DNA of 64,000 nucleotides from positions 64,294 to 128,293 of the forward strand of contig QNGE01001019.1 in the NCBI GenBank assembly GCA_008508345.1, given 5' to 3'. Below the pieces are notes generated by a model that was given only the letters and a program-made list of their open reading frames with translations, had not been told where the DNA came from and made no database searches. The DNA comes from Paragonimus westermani (taxonomy: Eukaryota; Platyhelminthes; Trematoda; Plagiorchiida; Troglotrematidae). Position numbers and translations under genes: made by a program. Numbering within the stretch: position 1 is the first letter of the stretch; each line of letters starts with the position of its first letter. Shown here piece after piece: positions 13,901 through 25,900 of this stretch.

Positions 13901-16900
13901 GAGAACAACACAGCGGTACGGATTAAGAGGAAGGAAAGGTTGAAAACACTTTCAAAATACGAAGGTATCTAGTGGCACTCGAACAGAATGGCAGTGATCG
14001 TTACTTAGACGAGTAACGAAAACTAAGTGGAAAGAGAGCTGCATCACACTCTGTGAGGGGTTTTAAACAAAACCACTGTCACTTGTAATTGACGGTGTAA
14101 ACAGGAGATGAATTCAAACATGCCTTTTAAAGAAAATATACAAAACTGACAACCAAATGGTTCATTTGTTTCAATTAAGGTTAAAACTGGTGAGTAAAGT
14201 TAGGCTACTTGCTACTCAATAACTTTGTGGGAGCAACATAACATTAAGGGACAATCGTAAAGGTATCCAAAATGTTTTTAACTTATTGCGAAAAGTATAA
14301 AAAATGATATAACCAACCCATCAAAAGGATGACAACAGAATGCATTATGATCGATGTGAATACTACTGACCCATATCTAAGAGTGTTGTTGATGTCAAAT
14401 TAGCAAACGACGCTACCGGCGAGTGCTGATTAGGATGAAACTGTTTTCAGGGGAGCAATGTTAGAAACGGATACAGAACATCCATACTGTAAGCTGATTA
14501 GTGACAAAAATAGTGGGACGGGTAGTAATTAGCGTGTCAGCAGGCTGCCTTAGTATGATGTGTATAATGTGATCACCATATCATAATTTGGTCATAATGA
14601 GCAAAAATGGCTAATTAGATCTACACCACACTGGTACACACGTGACGTGGCAGCAAGGGAACAGCAAACACGACCGTGAATTCACAGATGGACGAATCTG
14701 TTTGGGTTTGTTTCCTAATTGCTCACAACCGTCAGCACAGAAACTCATAAACCAACAAGCATATACGCACAATACCCCTTCCGTTCTATGCGTGACAAGA
14801 TGCTGTTTCCTCTCCCGAGCTGGCAAAAAGGAAGACGCCAATTCGGATGACCAATATGGGAATCAAAAAGACTAGCTTCCAGGGTGCAGGACAATTATCT
14901 AGTTTAATGACCGAGAACGGGTCTACTGCGTTTAGGGTGTGCGACACTCGAACAGGCCGGTTGATTGAAAGGCAGAAGAGGGCGCAAACTTCTGTGTGCT
15001 GTCTGTTGGTTTATGATCTAGTTTGCAGAAACGTTTAATGCATAAGCTACAGTATAAAACCAGATAGGAACTACTTTCGGAAGTGGTTGTAAAGTAATGA
15101 ATGAAGTCAGTGTACCCTGGTTAATAAGATTCTAGGTGTAAACAGAACGCGGATTACGTGGCAGTGACGTTGATCACGAAACTGCAGAATAATTCTAAGG
15201 TCGCTAGATTGTCTGTAATGTTTTGATCGGGTTTCAACTCAGAAAGCTCGCTTATCTCACGGATACCTAAAAATGTAGAACACATTTTGATATAGCAGAC
15301 TGTCACAGTTAAACACAGGTAAACAAAAGATAGGGGAGAGTGTGTTTGGGTGTTCACAACCTTTATTCACTTTCTGTCACTGTTCCGTTCTCCTACCGAG
15401 TAGCTTTCATTTATCAATGTTGATTGCGGTTTCCCTCACCGTTTTGTGTGTGGTTAAAACTCATCAATAGATTAGTATCGGAAGTCACTGACTAAAATTC
15501 CACGTGGTGAAATTCAGCGAGTGAACGGGACATTTTAATGTGTCCTTGGATAAAAAGGGGTCACCGCTCAGCCTGCGCAACTCACACGTGCACAGTAGTG
15601 AACGAACGGTCAGGAGCAGTTAGCCGCGATCAACTGGATAGGATCCGGCATGGCTCACACTCTCGGTCCGCTGCGCTGTACACGTGTGCACGCTTCTGGG
15701 CACTGATGGATAACATTTGTTTTTTTAACTGATCGGGGTTGACACAAACCGGCGATAGTTGTCAATTATCGGTGTTCCTGCGCACTGTGCCTCAAGTGAT
15801 GTACATAGTTGGAAGAAAAATTAACAACGCCATCAGTATGAATTTGCATGAGAACGGGCATGCTTTCGTTGTATGACAAGTTGAGGACCCGTACAGGGCT
15901 ATATCAGTCGGGCGAAGCACTACCACTTGTACATATCCGGTAAATCTGGAGGAAAACATAGTCAGTCAACGTCCTTGTAGTAAGTCCTTGTAGCGAAGAC
16001 CACTGATGATACGGTCCAGTAGGATCAATTCATCCCTACAATAGCTAATTAGTACTGGAATGCTTATGCGGTTGTCGGACATCCCACTGGAATCACCGCA
16101 AGCGTGCACTTCCATCCAATTACCCACGTCGAAATCATGACCCGTCTGGCAGCTTTTCACATTCCGATCGGAATCAAACTTTCCGCCTTTGAAAGTCAGG
16201 GCGTCGGACTCGATGGTATTGTGGTGAGTAGACAGAAGTGATGACTGGCTGAGAAGGTGATACACCGCAAAGTTCGTGTAATCAATCAGTACCAAAAAGT
16301 GAACAACAATAAGTTTGTCCTGGTAGTGTCACTCAGCTCACATACGAAAGTGCGGCGAACCACAAGTGAGAGCCACGCCAATTTCACACCAGGTCCGAGT
16401 TAGATAACTGAACCTATCCAACCCACAGTGCTGGAGTGCAGCTGTAAGATCGAGAAAAACAGCTTATTGCCTAGAAGAGACCAACGAACACTTTTTCGAG
16501 CTGTCTCAAATGAAACGACAAACGCAGATCGGATTAGGAGGACGTTAAAACTGCAAATTAATAGAGTGCAAAAATAACGAAATAAAGCTAGGTAGCTGAC
16601 ATATCAGTAATTAATAAGAATTTCGCTGCTCATTGAATCGAACGTACAGCATCGCCTAAATTGGGTGGAATGTCATGCTGCCTGGAGTGACTGTTAAAAC
16701 AACGCCACTGGAACTGATGAAAAAATGTTCGATTTGGTGAATCTTGGTAGGCGTTTGTGTTACTGGCATGACGCACAGGATAACTATGAACACTATGACA
16801 GTGAAGCAAAACAAGCTGTCTCTAATGATTTGAACAAGGCTTTCTTCCAAATCAGCAGCCAAATTAGTAGCCTTATTAGTATTTTGTGCACTGTATACAC

Positions 16901-19900
16901 CAGTGCAAAGAACTGGGAGGGTACAGATATATCGTCTTGCACAGATCTGCACATTGCTAAATCCAACAAGATCAAATAATTCGTATTCGATTTGAATTAC
17001 AGCTGAACGATTAGCTTACGTTCATCAGAGATGAAATGGGTATACGGCGGAAGTCTGTGGTGCTTCCTAGAAAATTTGGCGTTCGATAACATACTAAAGT
17101 TTGTAAACAAACGGAACAAAAATTATCATTGGAGAGCACCAATCCAATTAAGAGTTATTGTGCCATGTATCTTATACCTCGAGTTACCGTGTAGATTCTA
17201 ACCACACTTGCAGGAAATGTGCAAAATCTCGATTTTACTCATTTGTAACAAATTATCTCTGTGAAGGTGTAATCGGAAAGCTGGTCAGTGCGAAGACAAA
17301 ATTGTAGACATCAGTCGGATTATTATAGGTGACATAAGACTGGCACTGTACAAAATTGCTCGCGAACGTTCCACCGTTGGTGACCAACAGCAGCAACAGT
17401 GTGGTGTGGTAGCGTAACCATTACGTTACGGGAGGAACAGTCAGCCCTGACTGGGATAACATAGAAGACTGAGATTAACGAGAGCAGTCACCATGATGAA
17501 AATGCTGTTTCAGGAAAATTTCCTAAAATTAACACTGCAGCAAATTAAGACGATGTGAGACAAGGTCACCAAATCACAAGAAGACAATAGTTTTTAGATA
17601 CGCTATGCTCCAGAAGAAAAGAGAAGCAAGCAACGTAAGATTTCTTGATGCGAGAGCCGAACAGTCTGTGTGATAAACAGACCGTCATGGAATACCCTGT
17701 TGGCTAACCAGTACGAATATTAACGTAGAGCTTACATGCCTCATACTTTTACATCCTGCGCACAGGATTGTAAGAGTGAAGGTAATGAAGGAGCTAAGAA
17801 GAAAGAAACAAGTAACCATGTGACAAAATTTACAAACACGGCACGGGAATGTAGAACAAGCATAGGGGAGGTCGGTCCGTAAGCCACGTTGAAATAACCC
17901 AGATTATATGATATGCACAAGCAACATGAGTACAGAGTACGGTTTCATGACAATTTGATGAACGCCACCTGGTTTATACTGACAGACAGTAGCGAGATTT
18001 TGTTAGAAAAAACCACAAAAATTCAGTTGGTTTGACGAGGAACGATAGCAGGTAGGATAAACCGAAAGGTAATCCAAAACAGCCCACAAAGGCAAGAATC
18101 ATAGTTCACACGACTTAGCACGGTCTGCGTGTTGCCTTAAAAGGAGCTAAGTAAAGGACCGCCAGTAGTATATACAACACTGGTTGGCGTACTGGTTGGT
18201 AGAAACCCCAAAGTGAGGTCCTGAGAATCTCCAAATTGATCATTCCAACCACTATCCACCATGTAGTGAAGTCGTGAACGCCACTAGAAATGGAGGGCGC
18301 TCGAGGTAATCACACACAAGTACTCACTTATCATTGTCATCATGACCTACAACTATTTGGCAGACCTTGCCACATTCCGTTCGTTACGCGCAAACAGGCG
18401 CTAGCTATACTCGTGTTCTAACTGTCAACTGTAATCGTGGCTTTTGAACCATGTAAAGTGATTGTTGCTATCTGAAGTTGAATTCTGTCAGTTGAGGCCT
18501 GTATCGGGATAGCCCATGTCAGAATTGCAGGGCGACGGTGCAGCGCGCAAAAAATAGGCCTTCACTTATGTAAATAGCAGTAAACAAAGGAATTTTAAAA
18601 AAGCAGAGTAGGAAGTAGGTAGGACAAAGAAGGGTTTGAAAAAGTTTACTTCAGAACGTCGTAAGGATGGCAAAATTAACCAGTTTTTGATGGATTTGCC
18701 AGGATCACCTAGCTCAAAAGTTTAAGCTGATACAAAAGTAAAAGAAGCTTACCCGGTGGTCTAAGGATACGTCCACTTGAAAATAGAAACATGGCTCAAC
18801 AGCCAAACGTTTAGGTTACCTGTGCTGCGTCTCAATCGAAGTTAATATTCAAATGAGTCTATATATAATCCTAGCTGGAATGCGCTGGGAGAAATCACCG
18901 GTAATGCTGGCGATTAAGAGATTACATTAGTGGCAGAGCATAGGAAGTATCGCTCACATTTAACGGATCACTAAGTTGCCTCCAAACGATTTCCAGCGGC
19001 TGGCCAACAACCGTCAACGGGGGGGAACGAGAATGCTCGAGGCACGCCAAAGCAAAACGTGCAGTTTGCCAAATCTATACGACGAAAATGGATAATCGTA
19101 TAAGGCAAACATAATTGGTACGCGTAAAGACGAGGAGTCTTGAACGTCTCCAATTACATGTCGATACAAACACCTCTAAATTGAACAATTCAACCAGATG
19201 AAATAAAAATAACCGGAAAATCTTCCAAGTTGTCAATCCTGTATCGCCAGAACGAATAAAAATTTGAACCGACACAGTTAAACAATTGTAGAAGTGGTTG
19301 ATTAAACCAATGACACAGGATAGTGAACAAATACAACAGAGGTCAAGAAACCCGATTTTACTGGTCGCTAAACGCAATTCACCAACAGACAACCATACGG
19401 TTCAGCTAGTTTGTATACCGTGTCATTAAGTAATACGGATCCGTCTTCGCTTCCCATTCAGTGCTTATAAAACGTAACCAACTGCTCTTCTGGAAAAAGT
19501 TCGTGGATACAAGCCACTTGCGAGAATTAGAGGGATAGCTTCGATACTGTTGAACTCAATCGTTCGACTGCTACTCACAAATCCATTGCACCTCAAAGAC
19601 GTGCTTTCAGTATGAGATTAAGGAAAAAACCAGTGTTAGCTTCTCCCAATCCAATTCGCACCAAGCTCAGTGCATCCGCCACCGACGCTGGATGCGCGTA
19701 AATAATCGTCCCAAGGTGACACGCAAATAGTGTAGCACACTTATCATTTTCAACTATGGTGAATTCAGATTCAATAATAACTGTTAGTCTAATTTCCCTG
19801 AAATCTACTTAACCCTTAAAACAAACGTAGTGTCCTACATTTTCGGAAACGATGCTCTCCATTTCAGTATGACAAGGGGCATTGTCACAAATTACCACTA

Positions 19901-22900
19901 TTGTTGACATGGCTGTGCCAACCTTCAGTTCATCCATCAGAGCACACAACCATTGTCTCTAGTCGGTGCTCTTGTAGGCACCCCTTTGCTCCAATCAAAT
20001 GTAAGTTTCGGCTTCTGCTGTTGGTGGCAGAAATGCATGCTTTCGTTCCCTTCAAAGAACCTCCCATCGACCCTGTGTGAAGCAAGTTGAAGTTCGTCCC
20101 ATCAATCCAATAGTCTTGGAGCTCGCATAACACTCCCACAATTGATATACAAAATCCCGTCGTATCGCCCGGTTCTTACTGGTGTTCATGCTGATGGGAA
20201 ATTGACACGGCTTCTTCACAGTGATGAACCGCCCATTCAACTATCGACTGGTAGTAGTTGTCGATACTTCTTTCGCAAATTCTGCTCTTGCACGCATTTT
20301 CAAGAATGCGAGTCACTCTCAGGTTTTTTGAGATCCATCTCAGTATCACGTCGATTTCCGATTCATTCAAAATTTTATTTCTATTTCCTCTGCGGGGTTG
20401 CGTTTCGTGTGTGATGCAATCGATATGGAGCCACTCATACGCAATATTGCAATCGACTCCACTCAGGTGAGCTATCATGCGTTCACCATCGCCTCTTTTG
20501 AACGCCTCAATAATGCGCCTGCGCGTACAGGGACTGATGCGGCTGTACGTGCGTGATTTTGGCATAATAAAACCTGTTTACGAGGCCACTTGACTGCACC
20601 CGTGTCATAGGTCACAAGATTGATGACATTCATTGGTTTGTGTTCTCTGCTCCCTATAGGCTGCACTCTATACCCGATCGGAAAAGATGACGACTTGAGT
20701 TGTTAACTGAAGTGTTCTCTCGGATATCGTCCTACATTAGCAGTCAATGTGTGCAGTCGGAATAAAAGGGGCCACAAAACGTGACACCACTAGACCAATC
20801 ATAAGCTACTTCCATAGCCTAAAAATACAATGGAAAAATTCTACTGCCCTAAAACGAAAGGCTTTTACACAGAAGATATATTTTTATGCATAAAAGGTGA
20901 ACCAGTGTGGAGAATGGTATGGTGAATGCGCCGTGATTGTGCAGTTCGTGTGTGGATGATCTGATCAATAGAGCACGAATGCACGAATGCAGTTGCATAG
21001 CGCGCAACGCAGGTACCAGATAATTGTGGTTATCATGGCTGATCGGAACAGCGTTGCGACTTTATTACGTGTGCTTCTCTGACTCGACGCTAAGTGAAAA
21101 TAAGTGTCTAGTCGGTCCGGAGAAACAGTCACTCGATCGCAGCGTCCTCAATGAAGTGATCGGGTCAGGCAAACTAAGGCAGGCAGGAGGCCATCTGACA
21201 ACACGAACACTGTAAATTTGTTGGTTCACGAACTAAGAAAATTCGTTCCCATCGCTTGCTTCCCCCATTTTCCCTACTAACCTGACACTTGTTCCCACTA
21301 CCTCACCCACCCCATTTTGTTTAATTGAACTAATGTGCCACTAAATATACGCCGCGCGAGTGGCCATTCTTGTCCTGGTCCGCTGGCGTGTCGGTTCACC
21401 TTTGACCTTGTTGGTCCTGTTGAGAAGCTGTTGATTTTGCTGGACGAGACTATCGTCGCGAACGATTGAGGTTTGCCTTTTGTAATTATTGATGCATTCC
21501 GTTAATAGTACCGTAGAAATTGTTGGATCCAATCTTGTTCTCATTTTGGGGATCCGTTTTTGGGCTACGCGTAACTCAACGATCAGACGTGAATCGTTAC
21601 AGCCACCATTGATTAATTGCAAGCAGTCACCTTCCAATCAGGTTGGCCCAATAACTGTTGCCGACATTACGTCGAGCATCCTTCATGCTCGTGGTGGGTA
21701 ACGGTGTCCCAAGTTTCATGAACTTTTAATTTGGGCACGTAAAGTCGTTACCTTTACAGATGTCATCACATGTGATCGTAAAATGAATGATGAAAACTCT
21801 GATTCAAACGTTAACTTATTCCATTTAGTCAGTGGTGTACATATACAAACCCCTCAGGATAGCTTAGAACCTACAAATGTTTTTAACACATTAAAATACA
21901 TAACAAATTTCCCTAAATTAGTAGATCAGTGGCGGCCAGTGAATGCAAAGCGTCAATCCAGCTATGGATAGTTAGGTGTGCAATTGTTCACCATCTCCAC
22001 TATCAGCATAGTCAGTGGCATCCGATTCGGGTCAGCCTGTCACATTAACCGAAGCCAAAGGACGTCAGCGCACGCCTGTCCTCATAAATCGGTTGCGCTG
22101 CACTACTTGTGTATCCAATGTAAATCCGAAGGAATAAGACCACAGGCGTGGGGTTGGAGGATCTAGTAGTCCAGCCGGTCAACGTTTAGTCCCGTAGAAG
22201 GCTAGTATGGAAGTGAAACCCTTATCTTTCGGAAAAAAGAGACCAAAATGGTGAAACATTGGCTGAAAAGTAGTTCATCGTAGGAGTACACAGTTTGTTG
22301 ATCGTGCACGCTTGTATTAAATCATGGAGGATTTCTCTACGAAATATTGGTGATCGACAGAGCGAATGGCCCTTTTCATAAAACACACTGAGGGTTGTTC
22401 TTTCCACTTCAATTAACGGTTTGGAAGTCATACTGTCATTTGGACAATCGCGTGTGGTTCATACGCCATCGCCGAAAAACTCAAGCTTCCTCTAAGAGGG
22501 TGAAATGAATCCGATTTTAGCCCATATTTCAGTGTTGCTTATTCCGACATAAACAGAGCGTAAGCAAGCAATCATTGTAACTTTTGACAAAATGCAACCC
22601 TTCTGCAATGTGACATCCTAAAAAAGGGGTTAGTTTACTACACTTTTTATTGCATACTGGAGAAAACCAAAACGGATAAGGGAAGCACACACACCTTGTT
22701 GCAAAACTTTCTCATATCCAGTGCACTCTCCAACGAGTAGGCCACTTGTGGTTGTGATAAGGGACAAGCAACGAGCGATGCTCGCAGTGCGTCTGCTCCA
22801 AGGGCGGTGATGTTGGACCCGACAACACTCTGACAACCCTAGAGAAAGTAATAAGCTGGTTAGAAAAACGTAATACATCACCGTTGTGGTTAACAATCCG

Positions 22901-25900
22901 AACATGAAACAGCATGGTTTCGATCGTACAGAGCTGTACAGCTGAAGAAATTACAAGGGTTGTTATGTTTGGAACACGACTTTCAGGAGATAAGATGAGA
23001 ACTCCAAGAAATAAATATTCGCACGGCATGCACTGTGATTAACAAACGACCTTTCATCACATGAGAGGCGACACTTGTATCGGTACACAAACGCGGAATT
23101 CAGAATGCAAAATCAGTAAGACAACGTAGTACGGTGTGTATCGAGCAGTTCGTTCTGTGCAATACTGTGGACGTTACAGATATGGACACATTTTAATCCA
23201 ACTTACTCTGGATAAGCTGCCGATGCCATTGACTAAATCCAGCGGATCAATCACGTTTCCTTTGCTCTTGGACATCTTCTGACCGGTCGCATCGCAAACA
23301 AGTCCGTGGAGCAGTACCTATGAGAGAGAAATGCTGTACCTCCCGCATAAAAAACGGATAACTGGGACATAAAAACAGAAAAGAGCCGACCAATGTTTTA
23401 ACAATGGGCATATGAAAATGTACATCTGAGGTGGCCGACAAAAGTTTGACGTCCGTTCGGTAAAATGGACTGCGAAGTGTGGCAGATTTATGATTTTAGA
23501 TGAGACCCAACTGTGAGAAGTGAGGGTTTCGGCTGGATTCAAACCAACGACAGACACAGCATGCCTCAACGCGNCTTGCCGCGTTGAGGCATGCCGTATC
23601 TGTCGCTGGTTCGAATGCAGCCGAAGCCCTGACTTTCCACAGTTAGGTCTCATCTAAAAACGAACTGAGCCAATGGGAGAGGAGCAGATCCTGCTTTCAA
23701 TGCGTACTCCTGTCCCCAAATGCGCGAGATGGACAAACAGAGCGGCTGTGAATAGAGTCGACTGGATCCACAAATGGACGTCGGCAACCGTCCGTTCGAC
23801 TTTTCGTGCCCCCCCCCCCTTATGTCATATGACGTCATGAGATCAGTGGAGAAAATATGAGCCTTCACGGTGGAAAACAGACTGAAATCCAAACAGCGAT
23901 GATCCACAATCAGAGGTAAACATCATCACAGTAAAGAAAGCAAAAAATGCAAGGACGCAGAAGCAGATGTAGAAACAAAAATCTGAAATCCTTTGTAATA
24001 GGGTATCCTTCCAGTGCATCGCGTGAAGTGCATACTGAAATGGATTGTGGACAGAGAACAGCAAAATGGACGTTTGTTCGTTTGCACACACGATTCCGGA
24101 CCCTCGATCGACGCAAGTCGATCGACAGGGCAAATTTTTGTCAAGATAAACGAACTGTGGCACAAGTTCCCTCGCGTGCACAAGGAAACTACCTTTAATT
24201 GTCGCCACCGCAAACACTGCTTTGTCGTTATGCGACGGATGTAAAATGCCTCACTCGAAATGAACTGTGGGCGACATATTAATGTCTCAACGGTGGGATA
24301 CAAAAAAGTGGACACACCACCAGAAGTACATCAACCATTTCTGGCGAAGAACGAACTTACCTGCCTGAATGGGATTCGCCGCGTCAGATGTATACCCAAC
24401 ATGACCATTCGGGCAACCCAAAAAAACAAGATATCTTGCCCGGTTTCCAACAGTTGCATGGGATAGAATCGTTTTAAGTCCGGAGTCTAAGCCGAAAGTA
24501 AAGAAGAAATCTACGATATAGAAGCGAAACTATGGTATATCCCAATCTCAAATGGCCGTATTTATTAGGACCACATAAATACATTGTAAACATGTAGTGA
24601 ATTAGGTTCACCCGTATTCACCCTCAGTATACGAAGGTAAGTGATGAATACCGAACTGAGTGCGCAGACTGAAAGTGTTCTCCGGTGAATTTCCGAAACG
24701 AAGTGGGAAAATTGTCTCAATCGGATGACAAAATCCGTGGTGTCCAACAATCGGTAAATGCGCTAGAATACGCAATTCTAAGCAAAAGTAAATGTACTTT
24801 GTCCCTCACCCACGTGAATAACCTCACTGACTGGTTTTCAACTAACCTTGAACTACATAAGCCAGGAACGGAATGATGTTTGGTGGTCAGTACGTCCGTA
24901 TTAGCAATTGTGGAATAGTGTGTCTTCACAGAAGAGAATGCCTAGAACCGATGGGATCTACACAAAAGGGTTCATTGAAGTCTGACACTAAATACTGCCA
25001 GTAGAGAGAAGCTGATGACATTCAAACCAGTAACTTCACGCATAGACAATTAAGCAAATTTAAAGAGTCGCAAAATAAACAAACTCAATAGGAAAACCCA
25101 GATATTGCTCAACCTTGTCAGGCCATCCAAGTACGGAGAAAGGCAATAGAGCCGAACTGAACCAAGTATCCAACACATCAGGATCTGAAAGAAAAATGGA
25201 AGGCACCAATAAAAGTTTACTGTTCCTATTTCACGCAGCAAATGAGCATATACTACTACACTACTAATACTTGAGTATACAATTTGATTTATGCAAAATG
25301 GATAACAATATGAAGGAGAATACACATAACAGAGTGCATGAGAAAACTGTAACAGTTCGAAGCCCGTCCAAAATAGCCTATCAGACAAATCTGCACAAAT
25401 AGGAAAATTAGGGAAAAGTACTCAGTACAGCGGTTGAAACAATCTAGCGTGAGTTTTTAACGATTGGGCCAGATGGCGCAACTCAATGTACATATCTTAC
25501 GTGTATATCAGAAGCATACATATCTGTATATATCATACGCATTGGACAACTACAAAATCATTGACTAATACGGGAGCACAGAATTTAGCTAGTCAAATGA
25601 GCATATTCATAAAAGGAAATGTATTAATCATAAGATTTTACAGAAGCAGTTTACCAGTGGCACATCGCCATATGAACTTATAAAATAACTCCGTGCAACG
25701 ACACTTCCAAGTCCTGGAACAGAACTGAAGGGTGTAGAAAGCCTGTTTCATGACAATTCCTGATTGAACAGTTCCTCATAATCTCTTTGAATAATCAACA
25801 AACTGAAGTTCTCTAAAGCCCAAGGCACGTGAACACCTATATCAGACAGAAAACACATCTGATTCTAATCTGTGAGTGGGTCGCAGCCATGGATTGCCCC

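Noticed and set aside
15966..16295. 109-codon minus-strand frame containing [13 protein letters not shown], considered as the ValRS DRWILSRL exon
   Set aside because: The true motif is in the exon at 10569-10800, and this frame has no suitable splice donor after the match.
23843..24315. Several overlapping frames of 70-129 codons on both strands
   Set aside because: They are mutually exclusive, lack any motif, and lie in an intron; chance openness in a stop-poor stretch is the simplest reading.
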